From Brevundimonas vesicularis (GTDB lineage Bacteria; Pseudomonadota; Alphaproteobacteria; Caulobacterales; Caulobacteraceae): a stretch of DNA of 64,000 bases. The stretch lies in contig NZ_JACHLJ010000001.1 of the NCBI RefSeq assembly GCF_014204545.1, positions 992,001-1,056,000 of the forward strand, written 5' to 3'. The number at the start of each line of letters is the position of its first letter. Position 1 is the stretch's first letter. Of this stretch, positions 13,892 to 29,330 are shown piece by piece. A program made the translations under genes and the position numbers. A model generated the notes under the pieces. The model did no database searches and was not told the DNA's origin. It worked only from the letters and a program-made list of their open reading frames with translations.

Positions 13892-14266
13892 TTACTTCGG
13901 ACGCTTGGCGCCGTAGTGCGAACGACGCTGCTTACGGTCCTTGACGCCTTGGGTATCCAGAACGCCGCGCAGGATGTGGTAGCGAACGCCGGGCAAGTCC
14001 TTCACGCGGCCGCCGCGGATCAGAACAACCGAGTGTTCTTGCAGGTTGTGGCCTTCGCCGGGGATGTAGCACACAGCTTCGTAGCCGTTCTTGGCCAGAC
14101 GGACCTTGGCGACCTTACGCAGAGCCGAGTTCGGCTTCTTCGGGGTCGTGGTGTAAACGCGGGTGCAGACGCCGCGACGCTGGGGCGAACCCTCCAGAGC
14201 CGGCACCTTGTTGCGGGTGGGCTTGGGCTTGCGCGGCTTGCGGATCAGCTGGTTGATCGTAGGCAT
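13892..14266 (-). CDS. rpsL: 30S ribosomal protein S12
   Basis: Decoding-centre protein, 124 residues from the ATG at 14266 ([13 protein letters not shown]); an in-frame upstream extension to 14347 is not conserved and lies in the leader. [14 protein letters not shown] and [14 protein letters not shown] are intact, with Lys43 and Lys89 matching the two E. coli lysines (43 and 88) where streptomycin-resistance changes occur, so the sequence is of the sensitive type at those sites. First gene of the str block; a promoter-like element and a structured leader lie upstream. Confidence 0.98.
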   Translation of the reverse strand: MPTINQLIRKPRKPKPTRNKVPALEGSPQRRGVCTRVYTTTPKKPNSALRKVAKVRLAKNGYEAVCYIPGEGHNLQEHSVVLIRGGRVKDLPGVRYHILRGVLDTQGVKDRKQRRSHYGAKRPK

Positions 14267-14386
14267 TCGAAACTCGTCTCGACTTCTGATGGAGGCGTGT
14301 GTCTTTCGACCGAAGCGCCTCTCGCCTTCTTGTGAACGGGGGACCATCCCCTCGCCCGGGTGTCATCGAGACTGATCGCGCGACCA

Positions 14387-14427
14387 CCCAAACAGAAAAA
14401 CCGGAACGCGCGCTTCGGGCGTTCCGG
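14387..14427 (-). terminator. Intrinsic-terminator-like hairpin in the rpsL leader
   Basis: A 9-bp perfect stem (14401-14409 with 14419-14427) is followed on the minus strand by TTTTTCTGTTT. It lies about 120 bases upstream of rpsL and downstream of the promoter-like element at 14501-14529, with no leftward gene upstream that it could terminate. It may be a str-operon attenuator. Confidence 0.6.
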
Positions 14428-14500
14428 CGGGCACAGCCCGACCGTTCGATTGTCACGATCTCAGCGACCGGCGAACCGGTCACGCCTCGAAAGTGGGCGG

Positions 14501-14529
14501 CTTCTACGCGCGATGGGCGTGAAGGTCAA
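14501..14529 (-). promoter_or_regulatory. Probable str-operon promoter
   Basis: On the minus strand TTGACC (14529-14524), a 17-base spacer and TAGAAG (14506-14501) resemble a housekeeping sigma promoter, and they point at rpsL. Predicted transcription would start near 14494, giving a leader of about 230 nt. In that leader small hairpins GACCGG-TTCG-CCGGTC and CGGGC-TGT-GCCCG precede the terminator-like stem. The remaining bases up to 14660 hold no other gene. Confidence 0.6.
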
Positions 14530-14660
14530 GGCGGAGACGTTAACGCTCAAGACTCCAGCCGCTTCGATGAAACCTGGCGGTCTTCAATAGAGCGACCTTT
14601 CGCCCGAAACCCGCCACGCTTCGCGCTCAGCTTGATGACACGACCAACCGGGGATGGGTC

Positions 14661-15257
14661 ATGGCGGGGCTGGCAAAAACAGGGGCGATTGCGCTCTCGC
14701 TTGCGGTGAACGCAGGGCTGCTGGCGCTGCTCGTTGTTGAAGATCGCCGTCCGACGCCGCGGCGGGGTTTGGGACATTCGCCTCTCTACATCAAGATCGA
14801 GCCTGTGATCATAGGGGCCAAGGACCGCAAAGCGCAGGCGTCCGCGCCGCAAGCGCAGCACCAGCGCCGGGCGCCAGCCCGTTCGCGAGATTCTGAGGCT
14901 GCGGGACCGGCGCCAGCCGTGACGCCGACGTCGGATCATTCGGCCGCGCCCGCCTATGATCCGCGCTGGACAGTCCGACCGAGCCACTCACCCGACGCCG
15001 CCTGGCCGGCGGGGAACGCGGCGCGCAATGACGGACCGGATTGCCGCCCCACAAGCGCGCCGTCCTCACCGGACCGTCAGGCTTGCCGTGCGCTGGCGAT
15101 CGCGGCCGAGGAATCATCGCCGCCGATGGCGCGCTCCGGCGACGAGGAAAGGACGGCGGGTTTCGCCAAACAAGCCGCCGTCAAGAAACGCTGGCGCGAC
15201 TACCGCGAGGGCGACGGCGCCTACCCCGGGCTGCGGTCCCTGTTCGGCATGAATTGA
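14661..15257 (+). CDS. Bitopic membrane protein of a tandem paralogous family (member 1)
   Basis: First of three consecutive related genes; I do not recognise the family. The 198-residue protein has a hydrophobic segment (residues about 7-26) containing VNAGLLALL, then PLYIKIEP, a Pro/Ala/Arg-rich stretch, a W-T-V motif near 103, a Cys128-x13-Cys142 pair, and a basic C-terminal helix (GFAKQAAVKKRWRDY). A short N-terminus followed by a membrane anchor implies a periplasmic C-terminal domain. GGGGAT precedes the ATG. It diverges from rpsL and ends two bases before the next paralogue. It is the most diverged member and lacks the second Cys pair of the other two. Confidence 0.75.
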   Translation: MAGLAKTGAIALSLAVNAGLLALLVVEDRRPTPRRGLGHSPLYIKIEPVIIGAKDRKAQASAPQAQHQRRAPARSRDSEAAGPAPAVTPTSDHSAAPAYDPRWTVRPSHSPDAAWPAGNAARNDGPDCRPTSAPSSPDRQACRALAIAAEESSPPMARSGDEERTAGFAKQAAVKKRWRDYREGDGAYPGLRSLFGMN

Positions 15258-15259
15258 GG

Positions 15260-15988
15260 ATGGCTGCAGTTGACCTCTCACCTGGGACGATGACCCCGAC
15301 GAAGGCCCCCCGCCGTCTTGACTGGCGCAAGGCGGGCTTTGCGGCCGCAGCAGTCGGGCTGAATGCGGGCGCCGTCGGGCTTCTATCCATGACCGATCCT
15401 GGGCTGCGCGTTCGTTCGCTGCGGCCTGCGCAAATGATCGTCTATCTTGAGGACGCCTGGCCATCCCTGGTCCGCGCGCCAAGAGCTCCGTCTGTCACTT
15501 CCTCTGAGGATGCCATGGCCGCGCCCCGACGCGCGCAGGCGTCGCAAGGGGATGAGTCAAACAGTGGCGATCGGGCGACGTCGGCGCCCCCGCCCACGTC
15601 CATGAGCCAGACGAAAGCGGACGACGGGATCGACCCCCGCTGGCGGGTAGACGGTGCTCTTGCGGGGCCGAGACTGTCTTCCCCTTCGTGCAACGCCCCG
15701 CACCGCCTCGCGCCCGACGACCGTCGCCGCTGCGAGGAGCGCTGGAGCGATCACGTGGCGGTCCGTCCAATCCGAGGCACAGGCGATACAGAACGCGACG
15801 CGGCCTTCGCCCGGCAAGGCGCGCGTCGCCTGGCGGCCTGGGAGGCTCAACGGGCCGTGCCGCCGCGCGGAGATCCGCCGTGCGTAACGCCACATCCGAT
15901 GGCAGGATGCGAGGGCGTGAACATTCAGGTCGATCTCTTCTCCTCGCGAGACGGCTTCCTGCCCAATCTCAGAAAGCGTCGCGAATGA
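15260..15988 (+). CDS. Bitopic membrane protein of a tandem paralogous family (member 2)
   Basis: A 242-residue paralogue of its neighbours, function unknown. It has DWRKAGFAAA leading into a transmembrane segment (about 24-43, GLNAGAVGLL), then MIVYLED, a low-complexity region, DPRWRVD, Cys143-x13-Cys157 around LAPDDRRR, the shared helix RGTGDTERDAAFARQGARRL, and a second pair Cys207-x8-Cys216. Starts at 15260 and 15290 are both possible; 15260 gives the same N-terminal length as member 3. The stop overlaps the start of member 3 as ATGA, so the two are translationally coupled. Confidence 0.75.
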   Translation: MAAVDLSPGTMTPTKAPRRLDWRKAGFAAAAVGLNAGAVGLLSMTDPGLRVRSLRPAQMIVYLEDAWPSLVRAPRAPSVTSSEDAMAAPRRAQASQGDESNSGDRATSAPPPTSMSQTKADDGIDPRWRVDGALAGPRLSSPSCNAPHRLAPDDRRRCEERWSDHVAVRPIRGTGDTERDAAFARQGARRLAAWEAQRAVPPRGDPPCVTPHPMAGCEGVNIQVDLFSSRDGFLPNLRKRRE

Positions 15989-16821
15989 CCGCCGCCTCCG
16001 CGCCCTCCTCTGGCCCATGGCCGCGACGAGCTCGCCCGGACTGGCGCAAGGTCGCCTTGGCCACAGCCTCGGTCGCCATCAATGCAGGACTGATCGCCAT
16101 CCTATCCCTCACCGCACTGGGGATTGACGCTCCGCCAAGCGCGCCGCATCCACGTCCCCTCTATATCGACATCACCCCACGCCCTTTGCTGCCGAATGAG
16201 CGGCCCCGCCCTGCGATGCAGACGCCCGAGCCCGTCACCACGTCCGCATCGCGTGACGCTGGCGGCATCGACGCCGCTCCCACAGACAGGGTCGCGTCCG
16301 CACCGGACAGTCGCCCCGCCCCGATCCGTCCGCGGATCGCCGCGCCCACGCCCCAGGGCGCGCCCGCGCCGCCGGACGCCTGGACAGTCAATCCGAACGA
16401 CCGCGCCGGCGCCATGTCTCGCGTCCTGCGTCAGGGCCTGATCGGCTGCACCACGCCCCAACAGCTCAGCGCCGCCGAGCGCGCCCATTGCCACGAGGAC
16501 GCCATGCGACGCAGCATGAACGCCGCTCCGATCACCGGCACGGGCAACCCCGAACGCGACGCCGCCTTTGCGCGTGAAGGCGCACGGCGTCTGGCCGAAT
16601 GGGAGGCGCGGCGTCGTCCTCTCTCCGGCGGGGTCGGTGTGGTGGGCCCGGCGGACTGCGTCGGCTCGAACTTCGGCACAGGCTGCGCCGGCGCGCAGTT
16701 GAACCCGTCGCTGGCGCCCGACTCGACCCGCAACGTCCAGACCCGACGCGACGGCCACCGGGCCGGCGGCGCACCGATCACGCCGGGCGCTTCGGCCCCG
16801 ATGGAGCGGTGGAAAGACTGA
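15985..16821 (+). CDS. Bitopic membrane protein of a tandem paralogous family (member 3)
   Basis: A 278-residue paralogue. Basic cytoplasmic N-terminus (residues 1-22), a transmembrane helix (about 23-45, with INAGLIAIL), PLYIDITPR, a Pro-rich linker to about 130, DAWTVNP, Cys155-x13-Cys169 around LSAAERAH, ITGTGNPERDAAFAREGARRL, Cys225-x8-Cys234, then a disordered tail. Identical Cys spacing in members 2 and 3 suggests two disulfides in the periplasm. ATG 15985 overlaps the previous stop. The short tail and Pro-rich linker recall TonB-type or envelope-spanning proteins, but no TonB C-terminal domain is visible, so no function is assigned. Confidence 0.77.
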   Translation: MTAASAPSSGPWPRRARPDWRKVALATASVAINAGLIAILSLTALGIDAPPSAPHPRPLYIDITPRPLLPNERPRPAMQTPEPVTTSASRDAGGIDAAPTDRVASAPDSRPAPIRPRIAAPTPQGAPAPPDAWTVNPNDRAGAMSRVLRQGLIGCTTPQQLSAAERAHCHEDAMRRSMNAAPITGTGNPERDAAFAREGARRLAEWEARRRPLSGGVGVVGPADCVGSNFGTGCAGAQLNPSLAPDSTRNVQTRRDGHRAGGAPITPGASAPMERWKD

Positions 16822-16823
16822 GG

Positions 16824-16955
16824 TCAGTGATCCTGGCAGTAGGCGTCGTGCATGGCCGCGCCGAGGTTGAGCATCATCGTCTTGGCTTCAACGACGATGA
16901 AGAGCGACAGAATCACGGCCGCTAGGCCCCACAGCACCTTGTCGGCTTTCGTCAT
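16824..16955 (-). CDS. Small single-pass membrane protein, 43 residues
   Basis: A 43-codon frame between rpoC and the tandem family. It begins MTKADKVLWG, has a hydrophobic helix of about 16 residues (LAAVILSLFIVV), and ends in a short tail with one Cys (DAYCQDH). A strong AGGGGGGC Shine-Dalgarno lies just before the ATG at 16955, which supports real translation. It converges on member 3 with a two-base gap and lies just downstream of the rpoC terminator. Function unknown; small membrane peptides of this size are often regulators of larger membrane complexes. Confidence 0.65.
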   Translation of the reverse strand: MTKADKVLWGLAAVILSLFIVVEAKTMMLNLGAAMHDAYCQDH

Positions 16956-17015
16956 GAAGCCCCCCTACACAACCTCGACTTTGTTCGCCGCAATCCGAAC
17001 ACGCGTCAAGGCATA

Positions 17016-17048
17016 GAAAAAGGGCGGCGCCGTCGCCGGCGCCGCCCC
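17016..17048 (-). terminator. rpoBC terminator
   Basis: A 10-bp G+C stem (17023-17032 with 17039-17048) is followed on the minus strand by CTTTTTCTAT. It lies 30 bases after the rpoC stop and is a textbook intrinsic terminator for the rpoB-rpoC message. Confidence 0.85.
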
Positions 17049-17077
17049 CCTCATGTCTTCGCTTTTGAAACGGAAGA

Positions 17078-21274
<4,197 letters not shown>

Positions 21275-21377
21275 CTTGATTCCTTCTGCGGGGCAGACCC
21301 GCGAAAATTATTCAGAACGGAGAAAAGCGGAGGGATCGCCCTCCCCCGCCGTGGCGAGAGAGGGCTCGTGATCCGGA

Positions 21378-25493
<4,116 letters not shown>

Positions 25494-25833
25494 TCAGTGT
25501 TTCCCATGGCGCACGCCCCGGGGAAGGCGTGCGTGAAATGCAGCAGCCACGGCGCGCGTTTCCGCGTCCGCAGCCAGGGTTTCGGCATCCACCCTCGGCC
25601 CGCTGCCGGGCCAGGACGCCTGAAATGTACCGGCTCCCTGGGAAGGAGCCGCGCCTTCGCTCGGTCGGAGGGCGACGGACCGGGCCTCGGCGCTTGCGCG
25701 CAGACTCATATGGAGTGTTGCGGAGCGCGCACATATACGCGCATTCGCGACGAAATAAAGGCCCCGGGGAACCTTTTCGACAGAGCCTTCCAATCTCGTT
25801 GCGAGCGACGATAGGCTGATCTAGCGTCGCCTT
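25494..25833 (-). promoter_or_regulatory. Structured leader and promoter region of rpoB
   Basis: 340 bases without a convincing gene, between the divergent rpoB and FKBP genes. Three perfect hairpins lie on the rpoB side: 25511-25517/25526-25532 (7 bp), 25597-25602/25607-25612 (6 bp) and 25631-25637/25645-25651 (7 bp). On the minus strand the first and third both present a TTCCC loop after a CC-ended stem. TATATG at about 25735 is a possible -10 element with no clear -35. I assign no known leader family. Confidence 0.5.
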
Positions 25834-26385
25834 ATGACACGTATCGCCCTGCCCCTGCTCGCCGCTCTCGCCCTTTCCGCCTGCGCCACCCATCGTGAGC
25901 CGGTGACCTATGCCGAGACGGCTTCGGCCGCCGCGCGCGCCGCCGATCAGGTCAATGGCCAGGGCGCCCTGACGCCGCAACAGGCCTGGGACGCCGGCAA
26001 CACCGCCTACCTCGCCTGGAACGGCGCGCGGCGCGGCTGGACCACCACCGAAAGCGGTCTGCAATATCGCCGCGTCGGTAAGGCCCACCCCGAGGGCGCC
26101 CAGCCCTCCGGCTCCGACACGGTCAAGGTCCACTATCGCGGGACCTTCATTGACGGGCGCGAGTTCGACAGTTCCTACAGCCGCAACGAACCGGCCGAGT
26201 TCCCGCTGAACCGCGTCATCAAGGGCTGGACCGAGGGCGTGGCCCTGATGCGCGTCGGGGAAATCTACGAGTTCGTCATTCCGGCCTCGCTGGGCTACGG
26301 CTCGCGCTGGGTCGGCGGCGACGAACTGCCGCCCAACTCGACCCTGCGCTTCTCGGTCGAACTGCTGGACGTCAAGCCGGGCTGA
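25834..26385 (+). CDS. FKBP-type peptidyl-prolyl isomerase lipoprotein
   Basis: Predicted periplasmic prolyl isomerase, 183 residues, that helps fold envelope proteins. The N-terminus is a lipoprotein signal with lipobox LSAC (Cys at about 17). A helical spacer follows, then an FKBP domain from about residue 75 with [30 protein letters not shown], the aromatic [10 protein letters not shown] loop and [10 protein letters not shown], so the binding pocket residues are kept. Divergent from rpoB and separate from the HTH gene that follows. Physiological substrates cannot be inferred. Confidence 0.93.
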   Translation: MTRIALPLLAALALSACATHREPVTYAETASAAARAADQVNGQGALTPQQAWDAGNTAYLAWNGARRGWTTTESGLQYRRVGKAHPEGAQPSGSDTVKVHYRGTFIDGREFDSSYSRNEPAEFPLNRVIKGWTEGVALMRVGEIYEFVIPASLGYGSRWVGGDELPPNSTLRFSVELLDVKPG

Positions 26386-26517
26386 AGACTGAAACAGGAT
26401 GGCTGGCGACTGCGCCCCATCCTATTTCGACACCCCGACCATAGCGTATTCAACGCCTTGGGCGCTCGGATCGTCGTTGTTCCGGCCATAGTCGACGCCA
26501 CCTGCATCATGGGCGGC

Positions 26518-27003
26518 ATGACCGATGACACCTGCGATCCCAATCCGAATTCCCCCGACTGGACCCGACGGTCCGCCGCAACCTGGGCCGCCGCCCGCAA
26601 GGACTATCTTGCCGGGGGATTCGCCCCGGAGGTCTGCGAGCGCCACGGCCTCAGCCTCTCGACCTTCCGTTGGCGCGCTCGCACAGAGGGTTGGCGCCGA
26701 TCGGACCAGCCGCACGGCGCGGTTTTCGAACCGCTCGACGCCTATGAGTTGGACGCCATCGACCAGCGCCTGCCCTGCAACGCCGCCGACATGGCGCGTC
26801 TGGCCTGGGCCAATGCTTCGAGGGCGATGATCGACGGCAAGCTGATCGAGGCGCGGGGCTGGTCCCGCCTGCACAAGGATCTGGAGGCCATCGCCAAGAT
26901 CGACGATCATGCCGTGCGCTACTACCGGGGCATGGCGAACGACCCGAAACGACAGCACAATCTGCCCACCACGCCGCCCCTGCGTCCGATGGAAGAGGAC
27001 TGA
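26518..27003 (+). CDS. HTH-containing protein of unknown function
   Basis: A 161-residue protein. Residues about 22-50 (AAARKDYLAGGFAPEVCERHG, then LSLSTFRWRAR) look like a helix-turn-helix of the kind seen in transposase and terminase small-subunit N-termini, with a Trp-Arg-rich recognition region. The rest is helical (MARLAWANASRAMIDGK, LEAIAKID) without a recognised domain. ATG 26518 is preferred over the upstream in-frame codon at 26458 because of GGGCGGC just before it. No phage genes are nearby, so it is probably a host DNA-binding protein or a domesticated remnant. Confidence 0.65.
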   Translation: MTDDTCDPNPNSPDWTRRSAATWAAARKDYLAGGFAPEVCERHGLSLSTFRWRARTEGWRRSDQPHGAVFEPLDAYELDAIDQRLPCNAADMARLAWANASRAMIDGKLIEARGWSRLHKDLEAIAKIDDHAVRYYRGMANDPKRQHNLPTTPPLRPMEED

Positions 27004-27006
27004 CCC

Positions 27007-27057
27007 AAATTGCACGTCCTTGCATTTTGCACGCGTTTTCGGGGTGCAGTGCAATTT
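27007..27057. promoter_or_regulatory. TTGCA-motif cluster within a 9-bp inverted repeat
   Basis: Perfect arms AAATTGCAC (27007-27015) and GTGCAATTT (27049-27057) enclose further TTGCA motifs at 27020 and 27027 and a TGCA at 27045. The cluster lies between the HTH gene and the M61 gene and looks like a multi-site operator. The binding protein is unknown. Confidence 0.45.
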
Positions 27058-27135
27058 CGGATCAGCGCTGACGCTTGACGCCCCGCCCCCTGCGTCGGAC
27101 TGTCGCGGCTCCCCCAGTCGCCTGAAGAGTCCTCG

Positions 27136-29097
27136 ATGATCCGTTCTTGCCTGCGCGCCGCTCCACTCGGCCTCGCCCTCCTCCTGGCCTCGACCGCCCC
27201 GGCCGCCCTGGCGCAGCAGGCCTCGACCACGCCGCCCGCCCTGCCCGCGCCCTTGCCCGCGATTCCGGACGCGCGGGACGTCGCCTACCCCGGCGTCATC
27301 ACCCTGGATGTCGACGCCACCAATCTGGCCCAGCACATCTTTGCGGTGAAGGAAACGATCCCGGTCGCCCAAGCGGGTCCGATGACCCTGTTCTTCCCCG
27401 AATGGCTGCCGGGCAACCACGGCCCCGTCGGCCCCATCGCACAGCTGGCCGGCATCGAGATCACGGCGAACGGCCAGCGGGTGCAGTGGGTGCGCGACAC
27501 CCTGCATCCCTTCGCCTACCATGTGGTCGTCCCGGCCGGTGCGACGGCGCTGAACATCACCCTGCAGCATCTGTCGCCGACGACCGGCAATCAGGGCCGC
27601 ATCACGATGACGCCTGAGATGCTGAACATTCAGTGGGAGAAGATGCTGCTCTATCCCGCCGGTCACTGGTCGCGGAACATCACGGTCCAGCCCACGGTCA
27701 AGTTCCCCACCGGCTGGCAGTTCGGCACGGCGCTGGAGCCCGAAACCAAGACCGGCGACGGCCAGACCTTCAAGCCCGTCAATTTGGAAGTGCTGATCGA
27801 CAGCCCGGTCTTCGCCGGCGTCCATTATCGCCAGATCGACCTCGATCCCGGCGGCCGCTCGCCCGTTCGCGCCAACATCGTCGCGGACAAGGCCGACAGC
27901 CTGAACGCCACCGACGAGCAGATCCAGATCCTGCGCAATCTGGTCGATCAGATGGACCGCCTGTATGGCGCGCGCCATTTCGACCACTACGACTTCCTGA
28001 TCGCCATGACCGACAAGCTGGGCGGCATCGGGCTGGAGCATCACCGCAGTTCCGAGAATTCGGTCGATCCCGCCTTCTTCACCGGCTGGGAGACCCACCT
28101 GGGCGACCGCGACCTGCTCAGCCATGAGATGAACCACTCCTGGGACGGCAAATGGCGTCGCCCCGCCGACCAATATGTGCCCAACTTCAACTCGCCGCTG
28201 CAGAACAGCCTGCTGTGGGTCTATGAGGGCCAGACCCAGTACTATGGCCAGGTGATCGCCGCACGCTCGGGCCTGCTCAGCAAGCAACAGGCGATGGACG
28301 CCCTGGCCATGACCGCCGCGACGTTCGACACGCGCGTCGGCCGCGAATGGCGCGCGATGCAGGACACCACCAACGACCCCATCATCAGCCAGCGCCAGCC
28401 CAAGGGCTGGCTGTCGTGGCAGCGCGACGAAGACTACTATTCTGAGGGCCAGCTGATCTGGCTCGACGTCGACACCACGATCCGCGAGAAGACCGGCGGC
28501 CGGAAGTCGCTCGACGACTTCGCCCGCGCCTTCTACGGCGTCCAGGACGGCAGCTATACGCCCGCTCCCTACACATTCGAGGATGTGGTCGCGGCCCTCA
28601 ACGGCGTCGTCGCCAATGACTGGGCGACCTTCCTGCGCACCCGCCTGGACGCCGATGGCCCCGAGGCCCGTGCGCCGCTGGACGGTCTGGCGCGCGGCGG
28701 CTGGCGGCTGTCCTATTCGGACAAGCCCACCGATTACATGAAGACCCTGTATGCCGAGCTGAAACGCAACGACTTCACCTATTCGCTGGGCTTCCAGACC
28801 GGCGAGGGCAACAAGATCCGCAGCGTCCAGTGGAACGGCCTGGGCTTCAAGTCGGGCTTGGCCGCCGGAATGGAGATCGTCGCCGTCAACGGGCAGGCCG
28901 CCAGCGCCGAACGGCTGACCGAGGCCGTCACCGCGGCCAAGGATCCGTCGACGCCCATCACCCTGATCGTCAAGGACGACGAGCAGTACCGCACCGTCGT
29001 CTTCGACTACCACGACGGCCTGCGCTACCCCCGCCTGGAACGCATCCCCGGCACGCCTGACCGCCTGGGCGACATCCTGACGCCGCGTCGGCGCTGA
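27136..29097 (+). CDS. Exported M61 family metallopeptidase (PDZ-containing), copy 1
   Basis: Zinc aminopeptidase-like enzyme, 653 residues, with a signal peptide (residues 1-26, ALAQ). The N-terminal beta domain includes FPEWLPGNHGP. The zinc site is His330-Glu331-x-x-His334 (HEMNH) with Glu364 in WVYEGQT as the likely third ligand. A PDZ domain (about 540-640) ends at the conserved RYPRLERI. M61 members of this type cleave N-terminal Gly or Ala from peptides. The next gene is a full-length paralogue in tandem; a palindromic repeat lies between them. Confidence 0.92.
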   Translation: MIRSCLRAAPLGLALLLASTAPAALAQQASTTPPALPAPLPAIPDARDVAYPGVITLDVDATNLAQHIFAVKETIPVAQAGPMTLFFPEWLPGNHGPVGPIAQLAGIEITANGQRVQWVRDTLHPFAYHVVVPAGATALNITLQHLSPTTGNQGRITMTPEMLNIQWEKMLLYPAGHWSRNITVQPTVKFPTGWQFGTALEPETKTGDGQTFKPVNLEVLIDSPVFAGVHYRQIDLDPGGRSPVRANIVADKADSLNATDEQIQILRNLVDQMDRLYGARHFDHYDFLIAMTDKLGGIGLEHHRSSENSVDPAFFTGWETHLGDRDLLSHEMNHSWDGKWRRPADQYVPNFNSPLQNSLLWVYEGQTQYYGQVIAARSGLLSKQQAMDALAMTAATFDTRVGREWRAMQDTTNDPIISQRQPKGWLSWQRDEDYYSEGQLIWLDVDTTIREKTGGRKSLDDFARAFYGVQDGSYTPAPYTFEDVVAALNGVVANDWATFLRTRLDADGPEARAPLDGLARGGWRLSYSDKPTDYMKTLYAELKRNDFTYSLGFQTGEGNKIRSVQWNGLGFKSGLAAGMEIVAVNGQAASAERLTEAVTAAKDPSTPITLIVKDDEQYRTVVFDYHDGLRYPRLERIPGTPDRLGDILTPRRR

Positions 29098-29114
29098 AAC
29101 GCCGAACACATACG

Positions 29115-29259
29115 TCTCCTCCCCACTGCGTGGGGAGGTGGCGCGGCGCTTCTTCAGCGCCGTGACGGAGGGGCTCTTCACCGCCTCGCAGGCGCCTGTG
29201 GGACTTCAAGAACCCCTCCACCGCTTCGCGGTCCCCCTCCCCATTTCATGGGGAGGAGA
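29115..29259. repeat. Palindromic intergenic repeat, copy 1
   Basis: A 145-bp element beginning TCTCCTCCCC and ending GGGGAGGAGA, so its ends are inverted repeats of each other; each end also folds into its own small hairpin. It starts 17 bases after the stop of the first M61 gene. Related copies lie at 31321-31452 and 49148-49291, all in the same orientation relative to the upstream gene. Confidence 0.85.
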
Positions 29260-29330
29260 CACAACGCCGCGCTTGACGCATCGCCCCCCGCCCCCGACGG
29301 TGCGGCTCCCTCGCCGAACCGGATGACCGA

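Noticed and set aside
26422-29181. Minus-strand frame of 919 codons across the HTH and M61 genes
   Set aside because: It spans two real genes in antisense plus an intergenic operator-like region; composition is shadow-like.
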